64,000 nucleotides of DNA from an uncultured Bacteroidales bacterium (GTDB lineage: Bacteria > Bacteroidota > Bacteroidia > Bacteroidales > Bacteroidaceae), in contig CACXLY010000009.1 of assembly GCA_902768605.1 (NCBI GenBank), positions 1 to 64,000 on the forward strand, written 5' to 3'. The position numbers and the translations under genes are program-made. Shown here piece by piece: positions 48,931 to 56,896 of the stretch. The first letter of the stretch is position 1, and each line of letters begins with the position of its first letter. The notes under the pieces were generated by a model. It was not told where the DNA came from. It ran no database searches and saw nothing but the letters and a program-made list of their open reading frames with translations.

Positions 48931-49653
48931 ATGAAAAAGACAAGTTGCATCATCGCATTAATGTTCGTGGCAATCGTCTGCTACGGACAGTCCAATCACT
49001 ACCTGACTAAAGAGGAAGCTCCGCACGACACGACTTTCATGGGGCCGCCACCGGCATTCGGCACACTGCTGTTCGAACAGGACTTCCACATGTACCAGTA
49101 CGGCAAGACGCTGCGTCCGACCGAGCGCGGCAAACAGGCCGTCAAGGACGCCAACACCTCCACCGACAACATCCTGGAGGTCTTCTCCGAGGCTTTCGGC
49201 ATGACGCTCTCGAAGGACAACACACCCGAAATCTACAAGCTTATCAACAGGATGAAGGAGGACGCAGGCAGCTACGCCACGCGCTGCACCAAGAACACCT
49301 ACATGCGCACACGTCCCTATGCCCTCTACAACGAGCCGACTCCCGTGCCCGAGGCTGAGGAGCACCTTCGCAACAACGGCAGCTACGTCTCCGGCCACAG
49401 CGCAACGGGCGTCGCCGTCTCGATGGTGCTGGCCTGCATCAACCCCGAGAGGCAGGACCAGCTCTACAAGCGCGGACTGGAGTTTGGCGAGAGCCGATGG
49501 ATCGTGGGCTTCCACCACTACAGCGACGTCAAGGCAGGTCAGATGGTCGGCGCACTCGTCCTCCCCGCCCTCATCAATAACGACGAGTTCATGGAGCAGC
49601 TAGCCAAGGCGAAGAAAGAGTTCGCCAAGCTCGCCAAGAAGAAAAAGAAGTAA
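48931..49653 (+). CDS. Class A (PhoN-type) acid phosphatase
   Basis: 240 residues with a signal peptide (CIIALMFVAIVCYGQ). The PAP2-superfamily signature of class A nonspecific acid phosphatases is present: KNTYMRTRP (K-x6-RP), GSYVSGHSATG (SGH, with Val where Pro is usual) and SRWIVGFHHYSD (SR-x5-H-x3-D, catalytic His). It releases phosphate from diverse organic phosphates in the periplasm. The C-terminus is a Lys-rich helix (AKAKKEFAKLAKKKKK). Single gene with its own promoter and terminator. Confidence 0.92.
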   Translation: MKKTSCIIALMFVAIVCYGQSNHYLTKEEAPHDTTFMGPPPAFGTLLFEQDFHMYQYGKTLRPTERGKQAVKDANTSTDNILEVFSEAFGMTLSKDNTPEIYKLINRMKEDAGSYATRCTKNTYMRTRPYALYNEPTPVPEAEEHLRNNGSYVSGHSATGVAVSMVLACINPERQDQLYKRGLEFGESRWIVGFHHYSDVKAGQMVGALVLPALINNDEFMEQLAKAKKEFAKLAKKKKK

Positions 49654-49763
49654 ACGAACAAGCGCATGTACAATTTGACAATGTACAATGTACAACGTAT
49701 CTTCAATTGATTAATTTACAAGGTACAGCGCATGTACCATTGAGCAATATACAAGCCCTCTGC

Positions 49764-49790
49764 AAGCCTCTCCCGCGATGGGAGGGGCTT
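49764..49790 (+). terminator. Terminator of the acid phosphatase gene
   Basis: Eleven-bp stem AAGCCTCTCCC with GGGAGGGGCTT, four-to-five-base loop, then TTCTTG. The stretch before it holds ATGTACA-like 7-bp repeats. Confidence 0.8.
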
Positions 49791-49838
49791 TCTTGTTATC
49801 CCCCCAAAGACGTGACCAGCGCCAAGGCACAAACCAAC

Positions 49839-49869
49839 AAGCCCAGCACCGACATGCAGTGCTGGGCTT
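49839..49869 (-). terminator. Terminator of the DUF4332 gene
   Basis: Eleven-bp perfect stem (AAGCCCAGCAC with GTGCTGGGCTT) downstream of the minus-strand gene; a short T-rich stretch follows on the minus strand. Confidence 0.7.
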
Positions 49870-49893
49870 TGCGAAGGGATGCGATATGTCTCA

Positions 49894-50301
49894 TCAATAC
49901 TTCATTACGGGCGGCAGTTCCTTGGCCTGGGCTATCATCTTCTCAACCTGCTTCACGGAAGGCACGCGGCGGACGAGGTTCTTCGCGTCGTTCGTCTCCT
50001 GCATCTTCTGCACGAGGTTCTCAGCCACGCGATGGCGGAACTCCTTGACGGTGTCCACGCCGGCAGCCTCGAGCAGCTCGGCAAACTGCGGGCCGACGCC
50101 CTTGATGCGGAACAGATCGGCATGGTTCGTCCACTTCAGGATGAGCTTTTCGCTGATGCCCGTCTCCTCTGCAAGAGCAGCACGGCCCTTCGGAGCAGCA
50201 CACTTTGCCAGCAGATCAGCAACCTTCACGATGCCAGCCTTGTTGAGTTTCGGAGCATAAGCCTCGCCCACGCCCTCGATGTCGATAATCTTGTACGTCA
50301 T
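49894..50301 (-). CDS. DUF4332 helix-hairpin-helix protein
   Basis: 135 residues. Two helix-hairpin-helix-like halves: IEGVGEAYAPKLNKAGIVKVADLL and IKGVGPQFAELLEAAGVDTVKEFRHR, matching DUF4332. The fold suggests DNA or nucleic acid contact; the function is unknown. Its own promoter lies at 50348-50355 (minus-strand TAACTTTG). Confidence 0.85.
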   Translation of the reverse strand: MTYKIIDIEGVGEAYAPKLNKAGIVKVADLLAKCAAPKGRAALAEETGISEKLILKWTNHADLFRIKGVGPQFAELLEAAGVDTVKEFRHRVAENLVQKMQETNDAKNLVRRVPSVKQVEKMIAQAKELPPVMKY

Positions 50302-50347
50302 AATAAATAATGTTTAGGTGGTTAATAAATAATCGTTACTTCGCCTA

Positions 50348-50355
50348 CAAAGTTA
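50348..50355 (-). promoter_or_regulatory. DUF4332 gene -7 element
   Basis: Minus-strand TAACTTTG about 47 bp before the start codon. Confidence 0.55.
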
Positions 50356-50487
50356 CGCTTTTTTTCTTTACGCTCAACCTTTTTCGCCTGTTTTTTTTGC
50401 TTTTGCACGAAAAACACAGCCGCCAGCCAGCCGCAGGCCGCGATATTTCATTGCTGTCCGGTAAAAAGTTCTTCCCAAAGTCCGCAC

Positions 50488-51543
50488 CTAAGGCTTTGCC
50501 GTCACCATCGTCACGAAATAGCTGAGGATGGCGCGGGCCTGCTCCGGCGTGATGAAGAGGTAGAAGTGGCGGCCGGCCGGGTCCTGCGTGAAGTGGGTGT
50601 AGCCCTCGTCGGTCACCGCGATGCGCCCGGCAGGCGAGATGTTGAAGAACTGCCGCGGGTCGACGGCATAGAGCACAGCCGTGAGGTCCCACGTCGGCCG
50701 GTCCTCTATCTTCTCGAGGTAAGCCTTGTAGGAATCGACGATGGGATGATGCCTCGTCCACGTGAAGTCGTGCTCGATGCTCTGCGCCGGATAGCGCACC
50801 TGCAGGCCCAGCTCGAAGGGCGATATGACGATGGGCGTGGGCCACTCGGCGAAGACGCGCTGGCATGCGGCGACATCGTTCACCACATTGTACTCGGCGT
50901 ACTTCGGGTTCTCAATGTGCCCGGCCATCGCGACCAGCTTTTTCACCTTGCGCGCTATCAGCTCTCTGCCTAAGAGGGGCGAGAACTCGTCGGCCTTCGT
51001 GTCGAGGAGCAGCGCCAGGTTCGTGCTGAAGCCGACCGAGACGACGGTGACCGAGGCATCCTCCGCCTTGGCAAGCAGCTTGCGGTAGAGCTTGACGGCA
51101 GGCAGCAGGCGACCGTAGTCCTTGATGCTGCGCTTGTAGAGCGGCCGGCCCCGCTCGTCCTGCTTCTCGCAGACCACCTGCGTGTAGTTCGCCCCCGCCA
51201 CGATGCTCTTGCCAGAACGCGGGCTCAGGCCGATGGGGATGCGACGCAACCCGTACCACGTGTTCAGCAGATCGATGTACCGAGGCGGGAAGTCGCCCTC
51301 CTTGTTCAGCATGACGGCCATCAGGTTGATGCGCTCCTGCCGGTGGTACTTGTAGAGCATGTCGATGGCCAGCGCATCGTCCACATCGTTGCCCATGTCG
51401 GTTTCGAAGATGAGATTCATGCGCGTGTTGGTGCTGACGGGCGCATTGTCATCGCGGAGCTCCGCCCGCATGCCGGCCGAACCCTTTGCCCGCATGCCAC
51501 TCGCCGTGCACAGCACAGCCAAAAGTAAAAGAAGTCGCTTCAT
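50488..51543 (-). CDS. Exported nucleoside hydrolase-family protein
   Basis: 351 residues with a signal peptide (LLLLLAVLCTASGMRA). LIFETDMGNDVDDALAIDML carries the Asp cluster that binds calcium and ribose in IunH-type hydrolases (here ETDMGNDVDD instead of DTDPGxDD), and EYNVVNDVAACQRVF is the second conserved block. Periplasmic members of this family are common in Bacteroidetes; the substrate (nucleoside or another riboside) is not determined. The C-terminal end lies next to a solitary GTGCGGACTTTGGGAAG motif (50471-50490). Confidence 0.85.
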   Translation of the reverse strand: MKRLLLLLAVLCTASGMRAKGSAGMRAELRDDNAPVSTNTRMNLIFETDMGNDVDDALAIDMLYKYHRQERINLMAVMLNKEGDFPPRYIDLLNTWYGLRRIPIGLSPRSGKSIVAGANYTQVVCEKQDERGRPLYKRSIKDYGRLLPAVKLYRKLLAKAEDASVTVVSVGFSTNLALLLDTKADEFSPLLGRELIARKVKKLVAMAGHIENPKYAEYNVVNDVAACQRVFAEWPTPIVISPFELGLQVRYPAQSIEHDFTWTRHHPIVDSYKAYLEKIEDRPTWDLTAVLYAVDPRQFFNISPAGRIAVTDEGYTHFTQDPAGRHFYLFITPEQARAILSYFVTMVTAKP

Positions 51544-51571
51544 GGTTTCGCTTTTTATTCAATTCGTCCTG

Positions 51572-51601
51572 CAAAGTTACGAAAAAGCAAGCAAAAGACA
51601 A
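51572..51601 (-). promoter_or_regulatory. Promoter of the nucleoside hydrolase gene
   Basis: Minus strand TTG (51599-51601), 19 bases, TAACTTTG (51572-51579), about 29 bp before the start. Confidence 0.65.
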
Positions 51602-51636
51602 AATAATTTGGGACGTTTCGTGCTCTCTCACAAAAC

Positions 51637-51795
51637 AACACGTTAGTAAATTGCAAACGATGCGTTAGTAATTCGTCATCGACACGTTAGTAATTCGTCA
51701 ACGACACGTTAGTAAATTGCCAACGACGCGTTAGTAAATTGCCAACGACACGTTAGTAAATTGTCAACAACACGTTAGTAAATTGCAAACGACGA
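51637..51795. repeat. 22-bp-period array, CGTTAGTAAATTG core
   Basis: GTTA cores at 51642, 51664, 51686, 51708, 51730, 51752 and 51774: seven units exactly 22 bp apart. The unit sequence (CACGTTAGTAAATTGCC plus five bases) is unrelated to the GTGGGA family but has the same period. It fills the gap 51602-51835 between two divergent-tail minus genes. Confidence 0.95.
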
Positions 51796-51835
51796 TAATT
51801 GCACCGAGTGAATCAATTCAAACCTGCACGGCACG

Positions 51836-52327
51836 TCACAGTATCTCCCTCGCTATCCAGGCGCAGGCTTCGGCGTCGGCGAGCGCGTGGTGATGGTTCT
51901 GCAAGCAGAAGCCGCAGGCCTCGGCCACCGTCTGCAGCTGGTGATTCGGCAGCCAGGGAAACCTCCGCCGCGCTGCCCAAAGCGTGTCGAAAAACCTGTA
52001 GTCGGGGTAGTCCATCTGATAGACGCGGAAGACTGACTTCAGGCACCTCTCGTCGAATGCCTTGTTGTGAGCCACCAGCGGCAGGCCCTCAATCAGAGGC
52101 TCCACCTGCGCCCACACCTCGGGAAACAGCGGAGCGTCGTCCGTGTCGGCATGACCCAGTCCGTGAACCCGCTGGCACCAGTAGTTGTAATAGTTTGGCT
52201 CGGGCTGGATGAGCGAGTAGAACGAATCCACCATCTCGCCATCCCTGACAATGACAACACCAACGGAGCAGACCGAACTGCACTCGCTGTTGGCCGTCTC
52301 GAAATCTATCGCTGCAAAGTCCTTCAT
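51836..52327 (-). CDS. DEDDh 3'-5' exonuclease
   Basis: 163 residues, a single DnaQ-like exonuclease domain: FAAIDFETANSECSSVCSVG (motif I, DFE), LVAHNKAFDERCL (motif II, HN-AFD) and HHALADAEACAWIA (motif III, H and D). Small stand-alone proteins of this kind resemble the DNA polymerase III epsilon exonuclease domain and may act in repair. A TAACTTTG element lies at 52397-52404 on the minus strand. Confidence 0.92.
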   Translation of the reverse strand: MKDFAAIDFETANSECSSVCSVGVVIVRDGEMVDSFYSLIQPEPNYYNYWCQRVHGLGHADTDDAPLFPEVWAQVEPLIEGLPLVAHNKAFDERCLKSVFRVYQMDYPDYRFFDTLWAARRRFPWLPNHQLQTVAEACGFCLQNHHHALADAEACAWIAREIL

Positions 52328-52544
52328 CTTCTGCCCTCTCCTATTTATATTTTAGCGGCGTCTCCTTACTTCCTTGTTTCGAACCTGAATTTTCTGCAAA
52401 GTTACGAAAAAGGAGCACAACTTCGAAGCAAAAGGCGGAGAAAATTGCATCGCCCCCATGTTTTTGGAGGTAAAGACCGCATTCGGATGACCGCTCCGAG
52501 TAGCGAGGCCCTGCAGTTGCTATTTGTTTCTTCCTCTCACAATT

Positions 52545-52648
52545 CTTCCCAAAGTCCGCACCTTGACGTGAAAAGTCCAGCCTTCGCACACTGAAAAGAG
52601 ATATTGCAAAGCTGTGTCCGCCTCCACCATGTGCGGACTTTGGGAAGA
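52545..52648. repeat. Two GTGCGGACTTTGGGAAG motifs
   Basis: One copy on the minus strand (52545-52562) and one on the plus strand (52631-52647). They belong to a 17-bp motif that recurs about a dozen times between 50.4 and 57.4 kb and that I did not see elsewhere in the window. Confidence 0.8.
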
Positions 52649-52654
52649 TTTTGC

Positions 52655-53035
52655 GCAGAACCCATAAGCCCCCAAAACGCCCATTACCCCCATTACCCCA
52701 TAATGCCCATTAGCCCCCAAAAGCCCATTAGCCCCATTAACCCACAATGCCCATTAGCCCCCAAAAGCCCATTAACCCCATTACCCCATAATGCCCATTA
52801 GCCTCACATCGCCCATTACCCCCATTACCCCATAATGCCCATTAGCCCCCAAAAGCCCATTAACCCCATTACCCCATAATGCCCATTAGCCCCAAAACTC
52901 CCATTAGCCCCATTAACCCACAATGCCCATTAGCCCCCAAAAGCCCATTAACCCCCAAAAGCCCATTAACTCCATTACCCCATAATGCCCATTTACCCCA
53001 TTAACCCCATTTAGCCCATTTACCCCATTAGCCCC
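52655..53035. repeat. 44-bp (2 x 22) tandem array made of 9-bp-like units
   Basis: AATGCCCATTAGCC recurs at 52702, 52746, 52790, 52834, 52878 and 52922, exactly 44 bp apart; each 44-mer is two 22-bp halves (AATGCCCATTAGCC… and CCCATTAACCCC…). A further unit at 52984 follows after an 18-bp expansion. No coding potential. Confidence 0.93.
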
Positions 53036-53062
53036 ATAAATCTCCCGACCATTGGGGAATAG

Positions 53063-53249
53063 TTCCCAAAGTCCGCACCTTCTCTTTTTTGCTTTCGTGG
53101 TTTTATATACTTCTTGGTGCGAACTTTGAGAACACTCTTTGGGTCGAGGTGCGGACTTTGGGAAGAAATCGGCTGCGAAGTGCGGACTTTGGGAAGATTT
53201 TTCGTAGGATTTATTGTTTCCTCTGCATCCTGGTGCGGACTTTAGGAAC
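53063..53249. repeat. Cluster of GTGCGGACTTTGGGAAG motifs
   Basis: Copies at 53063-53079 (minus) and 53117, 53149, 53180 and 53233 (plus), with substitutions in the two outer plus-strand copies. Two more degenerate copies are at 53416-53432 (minus) and 53458-53474 (plus). Spacing is 31-53 bp, unlike the 22-bp arrays. Candidate protein-binding sites of the replicon locus. Confidence 0.8.
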
Positions 53250-53318
53250 AAACGGTGGTAGTTTTTCGGCTTGAAGTGGGCAGTCTGCTCTGCTGCCTGA
53301 TGCTTTGCTCCCTATTAA

Positions 53319-53428
53319 AGTCAGGCTTTCTCGAAAAAGAAGTCAAGCTTTCACGAAGTTAAAGTCAGGCTTTCTCGAAAAAGAAGTCAAGCTTTCCCAA
53401 AGTTGAAGTCAGGTTTTCCCAAAGTTCG
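53319..53428. repeat. 22-bp-period array, AGTCAGGCTTTC core
   Basis: AGTC starts at 53319, 53341, 53363, 53385 and 53407, exactly 22 bp apart. The last unit grades into the CCCAAAGTTCGCACC motif. The remaining gene-free sequence 53433-53983 holds a looser CACGTG array (ACGT near 53640, 53664, 53684 and 53708) and nothing gene-like. Confidence 0.93.
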
Positions 53429-53983
53429 CACCTTCGTGGGTTGCTTTGGGCTATTTGGTGCGAATATCAGGAACAAATTTATGGAAAAAGATGCGAAAAA
53501 GGTGCACCCTTGTGATGAAAAAAACTGAAAAATTAGAAAAAGCGTTACAAATCTGAAGAATATTTTCGGCGCTTCCTGTTGAATTTTGAAGTCATTGGTT
53601 TTCAAGCAGTCAACTTGTGCTGTCAAATTGGCAAACGCAACGTGTTGAATCCGCCTTTCCTACACGTAGCATTTGCCTTTCCCACGTGTGGGAATTGACT
53701 TCGCCACACGTGGAATCAAATAACTATCGATTTTAAGGAAATATGGTGATGCTAAAGCAGAGCAAAACCTTAGGAAAAAACTTTACAACTTTTTTATGAC
53801 CTTCCTGAAACGACCTCATTTTGAGGCCAAAAACTCCTCAATTTGAGCGTTTTTACACTCAATATTGGAAAAAACCATCTGCCCGCTCCGATTGGGCGAA
53901 ACGAGCAACGGCAAGGCAGCGCCCGAAGAGCCGAACGCTCCCCTACCCTACTCGCGATGTGAAGCTGGAAGCGGTTCCCTCGC

Positions 53984-54355
53984 TCAAACCCACTGATAGA
54001 CGCTGTCCTCGTACTGCTCGATGATGCGCATCGACTCTGCATCGAGGCCCTGGCCCTCCTTGTAGTGCTGCTTCAGGAATTGATGGAGAGCGGCGCGCAC
54101 GACGTTCTGCTTCTCCAGTTTCTGACGGAAAGCGATGTAGTCCAGTGCGTTGCGGTCGTCTTCCGCAGTGAAAAACGTGAAGCCGCCCACCTTCTGGATG
54201 GTGCAAACGCGACGCAAAGGCTTCGGTGCCGGCGTCTCCTGCACGATCTTGTTGCGCACGGCATCGTTGCTGGCCAAAGGCTTCGGAGCCACGTAGTTCT
54301 GCGTAGCTTCGGCCGCTACCCTGCTGATATTCAGCGCCTTCTTCTTGATTGCCAT
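53984..54355 (-). CDS. Small basic protein downstream of parA (ParB/ParG-like candidate)
   Basis: 123 residues: MAIKKKALNISRVAAEATQNYV, a flexible basic N-terminal half, then VCTIQKVGGFTFFTAEDDRNALDYIAFRQKLEKQNVVRAALHQFLKQHYKEGQ. The second half looks like a ribbon-helix-helix or similar small DNA-binding fold. It lies 76 bp after parA on the same strand, where partition operons carry the centromere-binding partner. I do not recognise a named family; the partner role rests on position, size and charge. Confidence 0.65.
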   Translation of the reverse strand: MAIKKKALNISRVAAEATQNYVAPKPLASNDAVRNKIVQETPAPKPLRRVCTIQKVGGFTFFTAEDDRNALDYIAFRQKLEKQNVVRAALHQFLKQHYKEGQGLDAESMRIIEQYEDSVYQWV

Positions 54356-54431
54356 AATCTTGTCCTCCTCTGTTCTATGGTATTTCGATGTGTTTTCTGG
54401 TGAATTCTCTCATATTCAAACACCCAAGTAC

Positions 54432-55343
54432 TCAGGTTTCTGAATACTCAGATATTTGAGTACTCCGCTCTTTGATGAAGTTGTCGTAGGCTGCGTTTGC
54501 TATCTGGCCCCACTTGGCAGGCGTCCAGGTCTTCGGACGCGCCTTGCGGCCTATCATGAACTCTGCTACGCGCATATAGTCGTCGGCCACTGGGCTGTTG
54601 CTGGCATACTCGAAGAGCGACATCTCGTAAGCAACTGATTCCGTGCAACGTACGCTCTCGCGAACACTCACGGGAAACAACGGAGCCTTAACCTCGTCCT
54701 CATTGCTGTAGTACTCCTTTACCTCACGACTGATGCTGCGATTCTTGTTCCAGCGGACCAAAAGGTAACCCATGATACGGACCGGGCAGCGGAGTTGGGT
54801 GTGCACCTTATTTATATAGTCGAGCAGACGCGGAAGGCCCTGCAGACTATAGATGCCGGCTTCGGTCGGGACTATCACGAAATCGCTGGCTACCAAAGCA
54901 TTAGTATTCATCAGCGTCTCGCCGCCCGGGGCGCAGTCAATGAAGATGTAGTCGTACATGTCGCGAATCCTGAGTCCACTGTCGGGGTCAATCAGGTCGA
55001 GGAAATCAGCCAGACGACGTTCTCGATTGTACATCAACTGCAGTTCCGCGTTGATATTGCTCATGCTGTGACTGCCGGGAACGTAGTCCAGACCGTCATA
55101 GCGCGTGTAGATCGGCAGCGGGAGCGACTCGCCCGGAACGCTGTCGTGCAGCCACTCGTAGATAGTGCTATCCGCCTCTAAATGAACGGTTTTGTCGACG
55201 GTATCAGTCAGGTTGCACTGCGGGTCAGTATCGACGAGCAGTACCTTCTTGCCGAGCAGCCACAGGGCAAAGCCCAGGTTGACGCACGTCGTTGTTTTCG
55301 CGCAGCCACCCTTATCGTGTAAAAGAGAAATAACTTGTGACAT
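54432..55343 (-). CDS. parA: ParA-type partition ATPase
   Basis: 303 residues. Deviant Walker A HDKGGCAKTTTCVNLGFALW (KGGxxKT, residues 11-17), LLVDTDPQCNLTD (A'), YIFIDCAPGGETLMNTNALVASDFVIVPTEAG (Walker B region) and SLQGLPRLLDYI identify ParA/Soj. These ATPases move plasmids or chromosomal origins together with a centromere-binding protein. No N-terminal HTH domain, as in the chromosomal and type Ib forms. It diverges from the initiator gene across 2.1 kb of repeats. Its last codons (TQISEYSET) are written in a 9-bp-like repeat also found around the intergenic AT-rich region. Confidence 0.92.
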   Translation of the reverse strand: MSQVISLLHDKGGCAKTTTCVNLGFALWLLGKKVLLVDTDPQCNLTDTVDKTVHLEADSTIYEWLHDSVPGESLPLPIYTRYDGLDYVPGSHSMSNINAELQLMYNRERRLADFLDLIDPDSGLRIRDMYDYIFIDCAPGGETLMNTNALVASDFVIVPTEAGIYSLQGLPRLLDYINKVHTQLRCPVRIMGYLLVRWNKNRSISREVKEYYSNEDEVKAPLFPVSVRESVRCTESVAYEMSLFEYASNSPVADDYMRVAEFMIGRKARPKTWTPAKWGQIANAAYDNFIKERSTQISEYSET

Positions 55344-55440
55344 AATCTATACGTAATTACTTTGTCGTTACCTTTTCTTCCTAAATATTTGAATATCCCA
55401 GGCAGAGGGAATAACCATCTTGCTACGCTGGAAATTCAGT

Positions 55441-55473
55441 TGCAAAGGTAAAGCTTTTCATCGACAACTGCAA
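55441..55473 (-). promoter_or_regulatory. parA promoter
   Basis: Minus strand TTG (55471-55473), 20 bases, TACCTTTG (55443-55450), giving a leader of about 95 bases. Confidence 0.7.
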
Positions 55474-55484
55474 GAAAATACCTA

Positions 55485-55770
55485 AATATTTTCAAATATC
55501 TGCATACTTTTATACTTGGATAGGTCGAGATATCTGAATATAAACGCGGATTATACAGGAAAAATAGCGAGTTATATAGTATTGTATTTGGATATTTAAG
55601 GATATGCAAATAGTTAGGTATTGTGAAGTATTCGAAGACTTGAATAGTGAAGAATGCGGATACGTGAGTATGGGAGTGTGCAGATATCTGAATATAAATG
55701 AACACAGATACAAAGAAATTTGAGTATGCAAATATTTGGATATACGAATATAACGGGTAGGAAGAAATGG
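55485..55770. repeat. AT-rich segment with 22-bp phasing (possible unwinding element)
   Basis: Strongly AT-rich sequence. The 16-mer GATATCTGAATATAAA occurs at 55529 and again at 55683, exactly 154 bp (7 x 22) apart; GCGGA recurs at 55546 and 55656 (5 x 22). Cutting the stretch into 22-mers from 55485 gives ~12 loosely similar units. A DNA-unwinding role is inferred from position and composition only. The purine-rich tract 55770-55880 (GAGAGG/GATGAAA runs) follows. Confidence 0.6.
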
Positions 55771-55891
55771 GGTAGGGAGAGAGGATGAAAGAATAAAACG
55801 ATGAGAGGGGAGAGGGAAAACGATGAGAGGGGAGTTAAAAGAAGATGAAAAGGGAGAGAAAAGAAGATGAAAGGGGAGAGAAAAGCAAATG

Positions 55892-55978
55892 TTCTGCAAA
55901 TTCGCACCAATAGTACATGAAGACTGCACCAGATGTTCTGCAGATTCGCACCTTATGTTCACGGAGTTCGCACCAGTT
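55892..55978. repeat. 22-bp-period array of TTCGCACC units
   Basis: Units start at 55892, 55914, 55936 and 55958, exactly 22 bp apart, each ending in TTCGCACC or CTGCACC. On the minus strand this is GGTGCGAA, the left half of the GTGCGGACTTTGGGAAG motif. Confidence 0.88.
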
Positions 55979-56150
55979 GGGGATTAAAGCAATAAGTGAC
56001 AGAGAGTTAGATCAAAGGATAACTATTATAAGATATACAATATTATATAATAGGAGAATTCTTTTAGAATATCGTTTATCACAGTATCGAATTATATAGT
56101 TTATCGAAATGCGTAACTGCTTGTGTGTTATTGGAGTAGGGGATAGCTGG

Positions 56151-56238
56151 TGCGGAGTTTAGGAAGAGTAGGTGAGGGGTTCGTGAAGTATTCGTGAAGA
56201 GGAAGGGGGCATTTGGTGCGGAGTTTGGGAAGAATTGG
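56151..56238. repeat. 22-bp-period array of GTGCGGAGTTTGGGAAG units
   Basis: Full motifs at 56151 and 56217 (66 bp apart) with half-motifs GTGA at 56173 and 56195, all in one 22-bp register. Confidence 0.85.
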
Positions 56239-56348
56239 CGTGAGGTGGCACATTATGTTTAGATGAAATGTGACTACGGATATATTATCTCAAAAAAAAA
56301 TTGCTTTAGGGGTTTACAAAACGAGGGGTGGCGAGTATATATATAATT

Positions 56349-56581
56349 ATTGCTGTCCGGGGAAAAGCACCGAAGGTGCGAAAGACCACAGACGGGGGTG
56401 TTAACCCCCGGGACAGGATAACCTAACAATAGTAAGCCCTGGAAGGGCGACAGAATATGTAACTTGTTTAATAATAACTTGCTTATGGCTCTGTCGTCCT
56501 TTCAGGACTTTCTCTGTCGTCGCAACATTACCGGGGGTTGTCACCCCCGTCTGTGGTCTTTCGTCTCTTCGAGACACCAAT
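56349..56581. repeat. Mirrored hairpin element (R3), internally shortened
   Basis: 233 bp starting ATTGCTGTCC and ending CACCAAT. Six small hairpins in mirror order: GCACCGAAGGTGC (56367), CGGGGGTGTTAACCCCCG (56393), GCCCTGGAAGGGC (56436), then GTCCTTTCAGGAC (56496), CGGGGGTTGTCACCCCCG (56532) and GTCTCTTCGAGAC (56563). A 22-base segment at 56379-56400 is the exact reverse complement of 56542-56563, so the whole element can fold as one long arm. Confidence 0.8.
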
Positions 56582-56632
56582 AATATATAATAGAAGCAGG
56601 GTAGGGGAGGGAGCCAGGGCGATACAGTTTCC

Positions 56633-56885
56633 TTGCTGAGGGAAGGGCAGAACCTTGCAGAAGGAAGTGGAGTTGTCTGCTGTAGCAGGGACGTGAAGTT
56701 GCTTTGATAGAGACGTTTACTTGCTATGGCGGGGTTGTTTCCTTGCAGAGGGAAGTGGAGTTGCTTGCAGAGGGAAGTGGAGTTGCTTGCTGTGGCAGGG
56801 GCGTTTCCTTGCTGTGGCGTGGATGATTTCTTGCGATGGGAGGGTTTTCAAGTTGCTGTGGCGGGGACATTCTGTCGCGGAGAAG
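56633..56885. repeat. Long 22-bp-period array, TTGCTGTGG core
   Basis: Cores at 56638, 56660, 56682, (56706, off register), 56726, 56748, 56770, 56792, 56814, 56836, 56858 and 56880; all but one share a single 22-bp register over 242 bp. Units vary (GAGGGAAG, GTGGCAGG, ATGGGAGG) but keep CTTGC before the core. Confidence 0.93.
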
Positions 56886-56896
56886 TGAGACTTTTC

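Noticed and set aside
49894..50301. DUF4332 protein as a ribosomal S13-like or RuvA-like protein
   Set aside because: Only the helix-hairpin-helix motifs are shared; size and order of motifs fit DUF4332.
55510..55962. 150-codon minus-strand frame in the parA-rep gap
   Set aside because: Low-complexity Ser/Phe/Ile product arising from the AT-rich phased repeats.
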